From Actinomycetota bacterium (lineage in GTDB: Bacteria > Actinomycetota > Humimicrobiia > Humimicrobiales > Humimicrobiaceae): a stretch of DNA of 16,647 nucleotides. Location of the stretch: the NCBI GenBank assembly GCA_016932375.1, contig JAFGDA010000131.1:1-16647 (forward strand), written 5' to 3'. Of the stretch, positions 1 through 7,419 are shown in pieces. Position 1 is the first letter of the stretch; each line of letters opens with the position of its first letter. The notes below the pieces were generated by a model, which was not told the origin of the DNA, did not search any database, and saw only the letters and a list, made by a program, of their open reading frames with translations. Both the position numbers and the translations under genes were made by a program.

Positions 1-111
1 AACATTATCAGGACCGGTTCCTCAGGTACTTTAAAAAATAGTATTGAAATCTTTGTAAATTTCCAGGAAAAATCATATTATACTTGCCAATATAAAATTA
101 CTTCCATATAA
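1..111 (+). CDS. Possible C-terminal tail of an upstream gene (partial)
   Basis: Frame 1 is open from the first base to a TAA at 109-111, giving 36 codons, while the other two forward frames close within about 45 bases. The residues (NIIRTGSSGTLKNSIEIFV and onward) look like alternating polar/hydrophobic beta-strand protein, as at the end of an extracellular or beta-rich domain. The frame is the same as that of the dehydrogenase at 130 but is separated from it by the stop. No family can be recognised from so short a piece, and an open stretch of this length can arise by chance, so confidence is low. Confidence 0.3.
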   Translation, partial: NIIRTGSSGTLKNSIEIFVNFQEKSYYTCQYKITSI

Positions 112-129
112 AATTCAGGTTTATTAATT

Positions 130-1113
130 ATGGATCTGGTGACCGGTTCTACAGGTTTCATTGGCGGCGTCCTCGTAAGGGAGTTGATAAAAAGGGGCAG
201 GAAGGTAAGGGCATTTATGCGTTCCACTTCTGATGCTGCCCGTCTTCGTGGACTGCCGGTAGAAAGAGTTGCCGGAAGCTTGATGGATCAGCAGTCATTA
301 TATAATGCCTTTCGCGGAATCGATACTGTATATCATATGGCAGCAAGGGTATCAATAATGCCATGGGAAGAAAAGCTTATGAGGTCAACAAACCTTGAAG
401 GCACCCGCAATATCATAAAGGCATGTATGAAATGCGGTGTAAAAAAACTCGTTTATACGAGTTCCATACATGCTTTAAAAGAACCTCCATGCGGTAAAAT
501 CATTGATGAAAGCATGCCATTCGACCCCGGGAACAGGCGTGGTGAATATGACCGCGCAAAAGCAGTCTCAAGCATGGAGGTAATCAATATGGCAGGAGAC
601 GGATTATTCACAGTTGTGTTGTGTCCAACAGGAACGCTCGGTCCTTATGACTGGAGACTTTCAGCCATAACCCGGACCTTTCTGGATTACTACCATGGAA
701 AACTAAAAATGAAGATCGAAGGCGCATATGATTTTGTTGATGTCAGGGATGTGGCTCTCGGGCATATACTTGCTGCAGAAAAAGGAAAACCTGGACAAAG
801 TTATATCCTGTCCGGTGAAAGGGTAACCATGGATAATATGTTTAAGATGCTGGAAGAAGAAACAGGCATTCCGGCTCCAGAGATGAGGGTCCCTCTTTAC
901 CTGGTCAGGGCCGCATGCATTTTTTCACCCGCCTATTACAGGATAAGCGGTAAAACGCCCCGTTTTACCAGCTATTCCATTAACACGCTTCATAGCAATT
1001 CCCTTATCAGTCACGAAAAAGCTTCACAGGAACTTGGGTATAACCCCAGGCCTATTAAAGAATCAATCAAGGACACGTTCAGGTGGCTGTATGATGCAGG
1101 GTTTATAAGCTGA
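130..1113 (+). CDS. NAD(P)-dependent epimerase/dehydratase, extended SDR family (dihydroflavonol reductase-like)
   Basis: A 327-residue soluble oxidoreductase with the Rossmann fold of extended short-chain dehydrogenases. The N-terminal TGSTGFIG (residues 5-12) is the TGxxGxxG dinucleotide loop. VYHMAA (67-72) matches the strand-4 motif, TSS (110-112) supplies the catalytic Ser/Thr, and YDRAK (140-144) is the YxxxK catalytic pair. The C-terminal half (SGERVTMDNMF and on) is the variable substrate domain. The arrangement resembles dihydroflavonol-4-reductase, 3-beta-hydroxysteroid dehydrogenase and HpnA-type proteins; the substrate cannot be told. The ATG at 130 leaves only MDLV before the glycine loop, about two residues shorter than usual. 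An in-frame TAA at 109-111 excludes a much longer form, and the ribosome site (CAGGT) is weak. It appears to be a single-gene unit; no operon partner is visible. Family sure, function not. Confidence 0.85.
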   Translation: MDLVTGSTGFIGGVLVRELIKRGRKVRAFMRSTSDAARLRGLPVERVAGSLMDQQSLYNAFRGIDTVYHMAARVSIMPWEEKLMRSTNLEGTRNIIKACMKCGVKKLVYTSSIHALKEPPCGKIIDESMPFDPGNRRGEYDRAKAVSSMEVINMAGDGLFTVVLCPTGTLGPYDWRLSAITRTFLDYYHGKLKMKIEGAYDFVDVRDVALGHILAAEKGKPGQSYILSGERVTMDNMFKMLEEETGIPAPEMRVPLYLVRAACIFSPAYYRISGKTPRFTSYSINTLHSNSLISHEKASQELGYNPRPIKESIKDTFRWLYDAGFIS

Positions 1114-1176
1114 TATGCTAAGTGTAGAATCAATGATTACACAGGCCTGTTTCAGGAATACTTTTATACTAAAATC

Positions 1177-1206
1177 CTGACTTACCTTCCAAAAAAACTG
1201 TATAAT
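1177..1206 (+). promoter_or_regulatory. Probable sigma-70 type promoter for rlmN
   Basis: A perfect TATAAT at 1201-1206 is preceded, with an 18-bp spacer, by CTGACT at 1177-1182, a moderate match to TTGACA. It predicts a leader of about 75 bases before the rlmN ATG at 1288. A 10-bp palindrome, ACAGGCCTGT (1141-1150), lies just upstream and could be an operator or chance. The promoter is inferred from sequence alone. Confidence 0.5.
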
Positions 1207-1287
1207 TGTAACCTGTATGATAATTATCAATAAATATAATTACCGGATTGAATAAGCTTCAAACCGACAATCACAGGGACATTCATA

Positions 1288-2328
1288 ATGAATCTTGAAA
1301 AGATTGAAAATTTATTAAAAGACGAGCCACCATACAGGCTGAAGCAGGTGGAAAAAGCCCTATTCAAGGATTTTATTGGCAGCTGGGATGAGGCCACAGT
1401 TCTGCCGGCCGGGCTAAGGAAAAAACTGGAAAAAGAAATTCCCATTACCTTTGATTTTAATGCGGCTACTTCCCTGAAGGGTAATTCAATAAAAGTAATT
1501 ATTAAATTAAAAGACGGACTGAATGTTGAGTCTGTTCTTATGAAGCATGCAGGTGGAAGAAATACAGTTTGCGTATCATCCCAGGTCGGCTGTCCATTAG
1601 GCTGTATATTCTGCTCCACGGGGAAAATGGGCTATGTAAGGGATTTAAACCATTACGAAATTGTAGGGCAGGTCCTGTTTTTTTCATATTATTTAAAAGA
1701 GCTGTTTGTGTCAGTAAAAAACAGCGCGCCTCCCGGGAGGTATGGGACCATAAAAAATATCGTTTTTATGGGTATGGGTGAACCATTTCTGAACTATGAT
1801 AATGTGGTCAGGGCTATAAGGTTTTTAAATGACAGGGATAAATTCAATATAGGGGCGCGCCATATTTCCATATCCACTGCAGGCATACCGGGGAAAATAA
1901 AAAAATTTTCACAGGAGAACCTGCAGGTCAACCTTGCAGTTTCATTGAATTCGCCTGATGACAAACTCCGCCGTAAAATAATGCCTGTTGCCAGGAAGTA
2001 TCCGTTAAAAAAAATAATGGATGCGGTAAAGATATACATTGGAAGAACCAACAGGAGGGTAATGTTCGAGTATATAATGATCAGGGATTTAAACGATTCT
2101 GATATCCTTGCCGGACAGCTTGTAAAACTGCTTGGGAGCCTTTTATGCTTTGTAAATCTGATACCCTATAATGGTAAAGAACCCGGGCTCGAGCCCTCGC
2201 CCCGGGAAAGGATAAAAAAATTCAGGGGCATCCTTGAAAATGGCGGCATAACCGTGACGGAGCGATTCAGGTTCGGGAAAGATATTAACGCTGCATGCGG
2301 CCAGCTAATTTATAAAAAAACTTTTTAG
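1288..2328 (+). CDS. rlmN: 23S rRNA (adenine2503-C2)-methyltransferase RlmN (radical SAM)
   Basis: A 346-residue radical SAM enzyme that methylates C2 of A2503 in 23S rRNA and, in many bacteria, A37 of some tRNAs. Cys102, Cys106 and Cys109 (GCPLGCIFC) form the CxxxCxxC motif for the 4Fe-4S cluster. Cys95 sits seven residues before the first cluster cysteine, as Cys118 does in E. coli RlmN. Cys337 in AACGQL is the methyl-carrying cysteine. MGMGEP, near residues 163-168, is the family signature for SAM binding. The absence of a Cfr-type pattern and the presence of AACGQL favour RlmN. Length is normal. The ATG at 1288 is preceded by AGGGA at a fair spacing. The coding sequence holds two 12-bp perfect palindromes (1729-1740 and 2185-2196), probably chance in GC-rich patches. 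It is transcribed alone. A housekeeping gene, identified with high confidence. Confidence 0.96.
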   Translation: MNLEKIENLLKDEPPYRLKQVEKALFKDFIGSWDEATVLPAGLRKKLEKEIPITFDFNAATSLKGNSIKVIIKLKDGLNVESVLMKHAGGRNTVCVSSQVGCPLGCIFCSTGKMGYVRDLNHYEIVGQVLFFSYYLKELFVSVKNSAPPGRYGTIKNIVFMGMGEPFLNYDNVVRAIRFLNDRDKFNIGARHISISTAGIPGKIKKFSQENLQVNLAVSLNSPDDKLRRKIMPVARKYPLKKIMDAVKIYIGRTNRRVMFEYIMIRDLNDSDILAGQLVKLLGSLLCFVNLIPYNGKEPGLEPSPRERIKKFRGILENGGITVTERFRFGKDINAACGQLIYKKTF

Positions 2329-2437
2329 ATAATTGGGTCTGGAAAAAAGGTGCGAGTTATCTATTGACTATTGACACAAGCTCATCCCATAGAAGTTGAG
2401 TCATTTCAAATAATTATTTCAATAATATCCCGTATAT

Positions 2438-2475
2438 TTAACATGATCTTAACAGTTATGTAACATGCCGGTAAA
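2438..2475 (+). promoter_or_regulatory. GlnR-like operator: four 11-bp-phased direct repeats upstream of amt
   Basis: TTAAC (2438-2442), TTAAC (2449-2453), GTAAC (2460-2464) and GTAAA (2471-2475) recur with exactly six bases between units, one per 11 bp. This is the spacing and core of the actinobacterial GlnR box (GTnAC-n6-GnAAC-n6-GTnAC), bound by an OmpR-type response regulator. It lies 53-90 bases before the amt ATG, next to a plausible -10, where an activator would sit. The role in nitrogen control is inferred from pattern and neighbour. The same 11-bp phasing is used by PhoP-type regulators, but their core differs. Confidence 0.55.
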
Positions 2476-2483
2476 GCAGGAGT

Positions 2484-2491
2484 TATAAAAT
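2484..2491 (+). promoter_or_regulatory. Candidate -10 element of the amt-glnK promoter
   Basis: TATAAA (2484-2489), overlapping TAAAAT (2486-2491), is the best -10 candidate before amt. No TTGACA-like box lies 16-18 bases upstream; that position is occupied by the third repeat of the GlnR-like operator. A weak -35 overlapped by an operator is what an activator-dependent promoter looks like. The TTGACA at 2371-2376 has no -10 at proper spacing. Confidence 0.35.
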
Positions 2492-2527
2492 ACTCGCCAT
2501 TATTAACTGAAAAAGGAGTCTGAAAAA

Positions 2528-3787
2528 ATGGGAACCTTAACTGCGCTGGACACGATATGGATGATGGTTGCAGCATTTCTCGTATTTTTTATGCAGCCCG
2601 GTTTTGCCATGGTTGAAACAGGATTTACGAGGGCAAAAAATTCAGTAAATATACTGATGAAAAACTTGATGGATCTCTGTGTGGGCGCACTCCTGTTTTT
2701 CCTTGTTGGATTTGGCCTGATGTTTGGAAAAGATGCAGGCGGCTTTATAGGGACTGATAATTTCCTGGTATCCCTTGCAGATTCAGCCAATACATCTAAT
2801 TTTGCCTTCTGGATGTTTCAGGTGGTATTTGCTGCTACCGCTGCCACGATTGTTTCTGGTGCAGTGGCGGAAAGAATAAAATTCAAGAGTTATCTCATTT
2901 ACACGGTATTCATTACCGCCCTCATATATCCAGTGGTAGGGCACTGGATCTGGGGAGGCGGATGGCTGCAGGATCTGGGAATGATAGACTTTGCCGGTTC
3001 GACTGTAGTTCATTCCGTAGGCGGATGGTCAGCAATGGCCGGTGCCATAATAATCGGTCCCCGTTTTGGAAAATATAATCCCGATGGAACTTCCAATGCT
3101 ATTATGGGACACAATATTCCTCTTGCTGCTCTCGGGGTGTTCATATTATGGTTCGGGTGGTATGGATTTAATGCCGGCAGCACTCTTTCAGGATCAAGCT
3201 CGGCTATAGCAACTATAGCGGTTACGACTACACTTGCCGCTGCCTCAGGAGCAATAGGCGCCATGATTTTTACCTGGATAAAATATAAGAAACCTGACGC
3301 TTCCATGATTTTAAATGGTGCGCTTGCCGGTCTTGTCGGAATAACTGCAGGATGTGCTTTGGTATCACCCATCAGTTCCATAATAATAGGCCTGATTTGC
3401 GGAGTAATTGTAAGTGAAGCCATAGAGCTCTTTGATAAGAAGTTCAAGATAGATGACCCGGTAGGCGCTATTTCAGTACACGGGGTATGCGGGTTTTCCG
3501 GAACAATATTTGTGGGTCTTTTTGCCGAGGAAAAATATGCGGCACTGGCTGGTTTCGAAGGTGTAAATGGTGTTTTCTTTGGAGGAGGCGGGAGACTACT
3601 CCTGGCACAGTTCACGGGAGCCATCAGTGTATTTGCCTGGACATCCGGGCTAATGCTCCTTGTATTCTTTTTGATGAAAAAGACGACAGGCCTCAGGGTA
3701 TCCAGGGAAACCGAACTAAAAGGCCTCGATATAACCGAGCACGGAATGGAGGCATACAGCGGATTCCAGATATTCCTGAATGATTAA
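2528..3787 (+). CDS. amt: Ammonium transporter (Amt/MEP/Rh family)
   Basis: A 419-residue integral membrane channel of the Amt family, working as a trimer to take up ammonium/ammonia across the cytoplasmic membrane. It begins directly with the first membrane helix (LDTIWMMVAAFLVFFMQPGF) and carries MVETGFTRAKN. The twin pore histidines are His162 (VVHSVGG) and His318 (SVHGVCG), and Asp154 corresponds to the aspartate of the ammonium recruitment site. About eleven hydrophobic helices can be traced, and length is normal for a bacterial Amt without extra domains. AAGGAG sits about eight bases before the ATG. The gene is followed 43 bases later by a PII gene, the standard amtB-glnK pairing in which PII plugs the channel when nitrogen is plentiful. 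A GlnR-like operator upstream suggests induction under nitrogen limitation. Confidence 0.96.
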   Translation: MGTLTALDTIWMMVAAFLVFFMQPGFAMVETGFTRAKNSVNILMKNLMDLCVGALLFFLVGFGLMFGKDAGGFIGTDNFLVSLADSANTSNFAFWMFQVVFAATAATIVSGAVAERIKFKSYLIYTVFITALIYPVVGHWIWGGGWLQDLGMIDFAGSTVVHSVGGWSAMAGAIIIGPRFGKYNPDGTSNAIMGHNIPLAALGVFILWFGWYGFNAGSTLSGSSSAIATIAVTTTLAAASGAIGAMIFTWIKYKKPDASMILNGALAGLVGITAGCALVSPISSIIIGLICGVIVSEAIELFDKKFKIDDPVGAISVHGVCGFSGTIFVGLFAEEKYAALAGFEGVNGVFFGGGGRLLLAQFTGAISVFAWTSGLMLLVFFLMKKTTGLRVSRETELKGLDITEHGMEAYSGFQIFLND

Positions 3788-3830
3788 AAATTGACATAAA
3801 CAATTACAAAAATAGACAGGAGGTTTTTAT

Positions 3831-4172
3831 ATGAAATTAATAGTTGCAATGATCCAACCGCATAGATTGCCTGATGTAAAAAGGGAACTTTTCAATAATG
3901 AGATATATAAGATGACTGTAACAAATGTCCTTGGCTGCGGCCAGCAAAAGGGTTATACGGAAACTTACCGGGGTGTCATACATGAAGTGAACCTGTTGAA
4001 GAAAATAAGATTGGAAATAGCAGTAAATGAAGATTTCATGGAGCCCACCATAGATGCAATAAAGAAGGGAGCATATACCGGAAAAATTGGCGACGGCAAA
4101 ATATTCGTGCTTGATCTACCGAGGTGCATCAGGATACGGACCGGTGAGGAAGGTGAAGAAGCAATAGGTTAG
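3831..4172 (+). CDS. glnK: PII nitrogen signalling protein, GlnK type, with His at position 51
   Basis: A 113-residue PII protein, a trimeric sensor of ATP/ADP and 2-oxoglutarate that regulates nitrogen uptake and assimilation. Conserved features include Gln39-Lys40-Gly41 at the base of the T-loop, Tyr46-Arg47-Gly48 within it, TGKIGDGKIFV (83-93) of the B-loop, and RIRTGE (101-106) of the C-loop. Numbering matches E. coli GlnB/GlnK without gaps. Residue 51, the tyrosine that is uridylylated in proteobacteria and adenylylated in actinobacteria, is His here (YRGVIHEV). Covalent control through Tyr51 is therefore unavailable, although Tyr42 and Tyr46 remain. The gene has a strong AGGAGG ribosome site and lies 43 bases behind amt, so it most likely gates that channel by effector binding alone. 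The family is certain; the regulatory mode is inferred. Confidence 0.95.
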   Translation: MKLIVAMIQPHRLPDVKRELFNNEIYKMTVTNVLGCGQQKGYTETYRGVIHEVNLLKKIRLEIAVNEDFMEPTIDAIKKGAYTGKIGDGKIFVLDLPRCIRIRTGEEGEEAIG

Positions 4173-4210
4173 AGCAAATAACTTTAAAAAAGACTTATGT
4201 CAAAAACATA

Positions 4211-4244
4211 TATAATTTCCTTAAAAATATAATTTCCTTAAAAA
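4211..4244 (+). repeat. Tandem duplication of a 17-bp AT-rich unit
   Basis: TATAATTTCCTTAAAAA occurs twice back to back (4211-4227 and 4228-4244) in the AT-rich gap between glnK and hppA. Each copy contains a TATAAT, so the duplication also doubles a possible -10 element. No convincing rho-independent terminator for amt-glnK is visible in the 192-base gap. An A7T5 tract at 4277-4288 and a TATAAC-like -10 around 4293-4299 are further promoter candidates for hppA. Confidence 0.6.
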
Positions 4245-4364
4245 TAACATGGAAAAATAAATAGTTGTTGAATAATAAAAAAATTTTTAATACTATAACT
4301 TGAAGCAATTAAAAGCTTTAAATTTTTTTAAAATTTTATTAAGAGGATTAAAGGAGCAGGTTCA

Positions 4365-6494
4365 GTGTCAGGATTACTTCTAATGAGGATTATTCCATTC
4401 ATAGGTTCATTCATCTGCCTTATCCTTGCAATTATTTTTGCTTCCCTTGTCCGTAAAAAAAGCAGGGGGACTACAAGGATGAAGGAGATATCAGATGCAA
4501 TATTTGCCGGCAGCAGGGCATACCTGAACCAGCAGGCAAGGATGATGGGGATATTTTTTGTGGTTCTTGAGATTCTTTTCGGGGTGATGGTTTATTTTGG
4601 CTACCTTGAGTGGCCTTCACTTCCGGCCTTTGCAACTGGTATGGGGTTCAGCCTGATAATTGGGTACATAGGTATGTGGATTTCTACAACTTCCAATTCA
4701 AGGGTAACATTCGCCGCAAAGGAAAAAAGTCTGGGGGAAGCAATGAACATAGCGTTTACTGCTGCATCAGCCTCGGGACTTCTCCTCGGTACGGTTGCAT
4801 TGTTTGATACGGCCTTCTGGTTCAATATCCTTTACTGGTATTACGGAAGGGGCGGTGCGGATACTGTAAGCAGCATGGGAAGTGTTGTAAATATCCTCAT
4901 AACATTTACTATTGGTGCGAGCTTTGCTGCATTCTTCATGAGAACCGGCGGCGGCATATTTACCAAAGCTGCAGATATGGGAGCAGATTATGTAGGCAAA
5001 GTTGAATCCGGTCTTGAAGAGGATGATTACAGGAATCCTGCAACCATCGCTGACAATGTCGGGGACAATGTAGGTGATGTGGGTGGTATGAAGGCGGATT
5101 CACTCGAATCCTGGGTAGGTGCCATAATCGCCGCTGAATTCTTAGGGTTTTTGGCTTTTAGAAGTTCTCCACTATTGATAAATAGCATAATAATGCCCAT
5201 GATAATTGCAACTGCAGGCGCACTTGCATCCATACTTGCGATATTCATAATAAAATCAATTGTTGGAAGGTACAGGGAAAATGCAACTGTCAGTATGCTT
5301 ACCATTACAACGCTTGCGGGTCTCTTTATTACCGTTGCGGCAATAATAGTAATGTCATTTTTTACTGTAAAAACCATACTGGGTCCTCAATACAATTTCC
5401 TGTTTTATGCATCACTCGGCGGGGTCCTTGCGGGTTTCTTGATAGGATTATTTACCCTTTTATATACCGATGCAAGGTACAGACCGACAAGAAATATTTC
5501 GGAAAGTGCAAAAACAGGGCCGGCAACAGTTGTTGTCAACGGGCTTGCATATGGTATGGAAAGCACGCTTCTCCCGGCACTTACGGTAATAGGGGTAATG
5601 CTTTTCAGCTTCTTTATCTCAAACGGGTCCAGTGACCCAAAGATGGGCCTTTATGGCGTTGCGGTTGCAGCTGTGGCAATGCTTGCAGTGACCCCTTTTG
5701 CAATAACAATAGATGTTTACGGGCCGATTGCAGACAATGCAGGAGGTATTGCATCAATGACCGAACAGCCGCCTGCAGTTAGAAAAACTACTGACAAGCT
5801 TGATGCTGTTGGTAATACCACAGCAGCCATCGGGAAAGGCCTTCTTATAGGTAGCGCCGCTATCACGGCACTGGCTCTTGGACAATCTTATTTCTCAAAA
5901 ATAGAGCTGCTCAAGGTTGATGTTGCACTGGACTTCATGAGGGATCCAAAGATACTTGCCGGATTATTCATTGGAGTGATTCTTCCATTCCTGTTTACCT
6001 CACTCCTGATTGGCGCCGTGGGCAATGCTGCAAACAAGGTCGTTGTTGAAGCAAGGAAACAGATAAAAGATATACTTGCAAACAAGTCCAAAGGAGACCC
6101 GAGGGCATTTATTACAATTGTTACGAGGGCTGCCCAGAGAGGGATAATTTTACCCGGGATAATGATTTTCGTGATACCGGTAGTTGTTGGGATTTTACTT
6201 GGTCCAGGTGGTGTGGTTGCCTTGATAATAGGAACACTTCTTTCTGGTTTTGCCCAGGCCATATTCATGGCTAACTCTGGTGGGGCACTGGATAATGCAA
6301 AGAAAAAGATAGAGGAAGAAGGCAGGGCCGGAACTCCCGAGCATTCGGCATCGGTCGTAGGAGACACTGTCGGAGATCCTTTGAAAGATACTGCCGGGCC
6401 ATCAATGAATATTTTGATCAAGCTTATAAGCGTTGTTTCTATTGAGACAGCTGTCCTTATTGCAGATCTTTACGGAAAACTTTTTCATTTTTAA
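4365..6494 (+). CDS. hppA: Membrane-bound ion-translocating pyrophosphatase, K+-dependent type
   Basis: A 709-residue, roughly 16-helix membrane pyrophosphatase that hydrolyses PPi in the cytoplasm and pumps H+ and/or Na+ outwards. The active site is complete: DMGADYVGKVE starting at Asp204, then DNVGDNVGD (230-238), and near the C-terminus VVGDTVGDPLKDT. GNTTAA (483-488) has Ala487 where K+-independent enzymes carry Lys, so this belongs to the K+-stimulated class. Glu248 in ADSLESWVG is at the position found in Na+-pumping enzymes such as that of Thermotoga, rather than one helical turn later as in plant H+ pumps; Na+ transport is therefore likely but unproven. The start is GTG at 4365, eight bases after AAGGAG; the next Met is only six codons on. 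Gene end and the minus-strand gene's stop are four bases apart. Confidence 0.96.
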   Translation: MSGLLLMRIIPFIGSFICLILAIIFASLVRKKSRGTTRMKEISDAIFAGSRAYLNQQARMMGIFFVVLEILFGVMVYFGYLEWPSLPAFATGMGFSLIIGYIGMWISTTSNSRVTFAAKEKSLGEAMNIAFTAASASGLLLGTVALFDTAFWFNILYWYYGRGGADTVSSMGSVVNILITFTIGASFAAFFMRTGGGIFTKAADMGADYVGKVESGLEEDDYRNPATIADNVGDNVGDVGGMKADSLESWVGAIIAAEFLGFLAFRSSPLLINSIIMPMIIATAGALASILAIFIIKSIVGRYRENATVSMLTITTLAGLFITVAAIIVMSFFTVKTILGPQYNFLFYASLGGVLAGFLIGLFTLLYTDARYRPTRNISESAKTGPATVVVNGLAYGMESTLLPALTVIGVMLFSFFISNGSSDPKMGLYGVAVAAVAMLAVTPFAITIDVYGPIADNAGGIASMTEQPPAVRKTTDKLDAVGNTTAAIGKGLLIGSAAITALALGQSYFSKIELLKVDVALDFMRDPKILAGLFIGVILPFLFTSLLIGAVGNAANKVVVEARKQIKDILANKSKGDPRAFITIVTRAAQRGIILPGIMIFVIPVVVGILLGPGGVVALIIGTLLSGFAQAIFMANSGGALDNAKKKIEEEGRAGTPEHSASVVGDTVGDPLKDTAGPSMNILIKLISVVSIETAVLIADLYGKLFHF

Positions 6495-6498
6495 TATC

Positions 6499-7266
6499 TT
6501 AAATCAAAAAAGGAATGAGTGCTTTTCTATCTCCGGGATAATCCGGAAAATATTCGAGGTACCATCTGTGGTTAGAAAAGGCACGGGGCATAAGGTTTGC
6601 TGATGTAAAAACTGCAAAAGCAAGACCGGGCAGTGACCATGTAGCTATGGCCCATCCGGTCCATTCAAGTATTTCACCAAAATAATTCGGGCATGATACA
6701 TATTTAAAAAGCCCTCCCTGCGGTATGAGATAACCTGCCTGCCCGTTTTTTCTCAAACCCCTCAAGATATGGTCAGAATAAATATTTATACTCATCCCGG
6801 CTATAAAAATAATGACCCCTGTTATGAATCTCGGGTCATGGAGCCAGGAGGCATTATATTTACCAGCAGGCGCAAAATGGAAGAGGTACCTCCCATTCAG
6901 GTAGCCATTGATTGAGTTGAAGATAAAGGCAAATGCAACCAGTATTAAAGGGAACTTCTTACCGCCGCCCTTCATTATGAAGGAATAGATAAATGTCCTG
7001 TGAAAATAATGTGCTGCCCATAACAGGATAAAAATTACTGTAACTGCAGTGGTTTTACTGATACCAATAAAAAAAAATATTAGCATTACCATGAATGCAG
7101 GAAATTCCATCAATAGCCATCCCCACCGCGCAGGGAAATAATATCCCCAGCCTTTTCTCAAATGGCGCCCATAAGGCGCACATATCCGGAACAGTGCGGT
7201 AAACACTATGGCAGCAAAAATAAAGATAGAAATCAATAGAATTCTGTAAATTATAATTTCATTCAT
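6499..7266 (-). CDS. Steroid 5-alpha-reductase-like membrane reductase (SRD5A/DUF1295 family)
   Basis: A 255-residue polytopic membrane protein of the 3-oxo-5-alpha-steroid 4-dehydrogenase family, which reduces a conjugated C=C bond next to a carbonyl using NADPH. Several blocks match eukaryotic SRD5A1/2 remarkably well: APYGRH (30-35), MEFPAF (53-58), HYFHRTFIYS (86-95), IYSDHILRGLRK, IPQGGLFKYVSCPNYFGE, ATWSLP, and the terminal DYP..RKALIPF. Glu54 and Tyr87 correspond to the Glu/Tyr pair that orients the 3-keto group in human SRD5A2. Length is close to the human enzymes (about 255 residues). The true bacterial substrate is unknown: steroid, enoyl lipid, polyprenal or other. ATG at 7266 has no ribosome site but a TATAAT ten bases upstream, so the mRNA may be leaderless. 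It is convergent with hppA and divergent from the B12 locus. Confidence 0.88.
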   Translation of the reverse strand: MNEIIIYRILLISIFIFAAIVFTALFRICAPYGRHLRKGWGYYFPARWGWLLMEFPAFMVMLIFFFIGISKTTAVTVIFILLWAAHYFHRTFIYSFIMKGGGKKFPLILVAFAFIFNSINGYLNGRYLFHFAPAGKYNASWLHDPRFITGVIIFIAGMSINIYSDHILRGLRKNGQAGYLIPQGGLFKYVSCPNYFGEILEWTGWAIATWSLPGLAFAVFTSANLMPRAFSNHRWYLEYFPDYPGDRKALIPFLI

Positions 7267-7276
7267 GGATAAAAGA

Positions 7277-7282
7277 ATTATA
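7277..7282 (-). promoter_or_regulatory. Candidate -10 box (TATAAT) giving a near-leaderless mRNA
   Basis: Read on the minus strand, TATAAT ends ten bases before the ATG of the 5-alpha-reductase-like gene. Initiation six or seven bases downstream would leave a leader of only about three to four bases, with no ribosome site. The -35 region shows no good match. The remaining interval 7283-7419 is AT-rich; it must also hold the promoter of the B12 locus, but I could not choose a convincing -35/-10 pair for it. Confidence 0.4.
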
Positions 7283-7419
7283 AAATATTTCCCGGATATT
7301 TACTATCCATATTTGCCATATATTGTTTGCATTTTTATTTTTTATATTATATCATCAGTCATGATTTTGCTGTTATAGGCATTTCAGGATTGTTGTTTCA
7401 GTTATTGTGATTTTTGAAA

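Noticed and set aside
1..165. Repeat of GACCGGTTC..CAGGT at 12-26 and 142-157
   Set aside because: Short, imperfect similarity in unrelated contexts; likely chance.
2185..2196. 12-bp palindrome GGGCTCGAGCCC in rlmN (and CCTCCCGGGAGG at 1729-1740)
   Set aside because: Both are within conserved coding sequence in locally GC-rich codons; no flanking repeats or regulatory context.
2371..2376. TTGACA as the -35 box for amt
   Set aside because: No acceptable -10 lies 15-19 bases downstream, and it is over 150 bases from the gene.
3010..3624. 204-codon minus-strand open frame inside amt
   Set aside because: Shadow of amt: low-complexity Pro/Ala/Thr-rich translation opposite a fully convincing gene. 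Same judgement for the long minus-strand frames inside hppA, rlmN and btuC.
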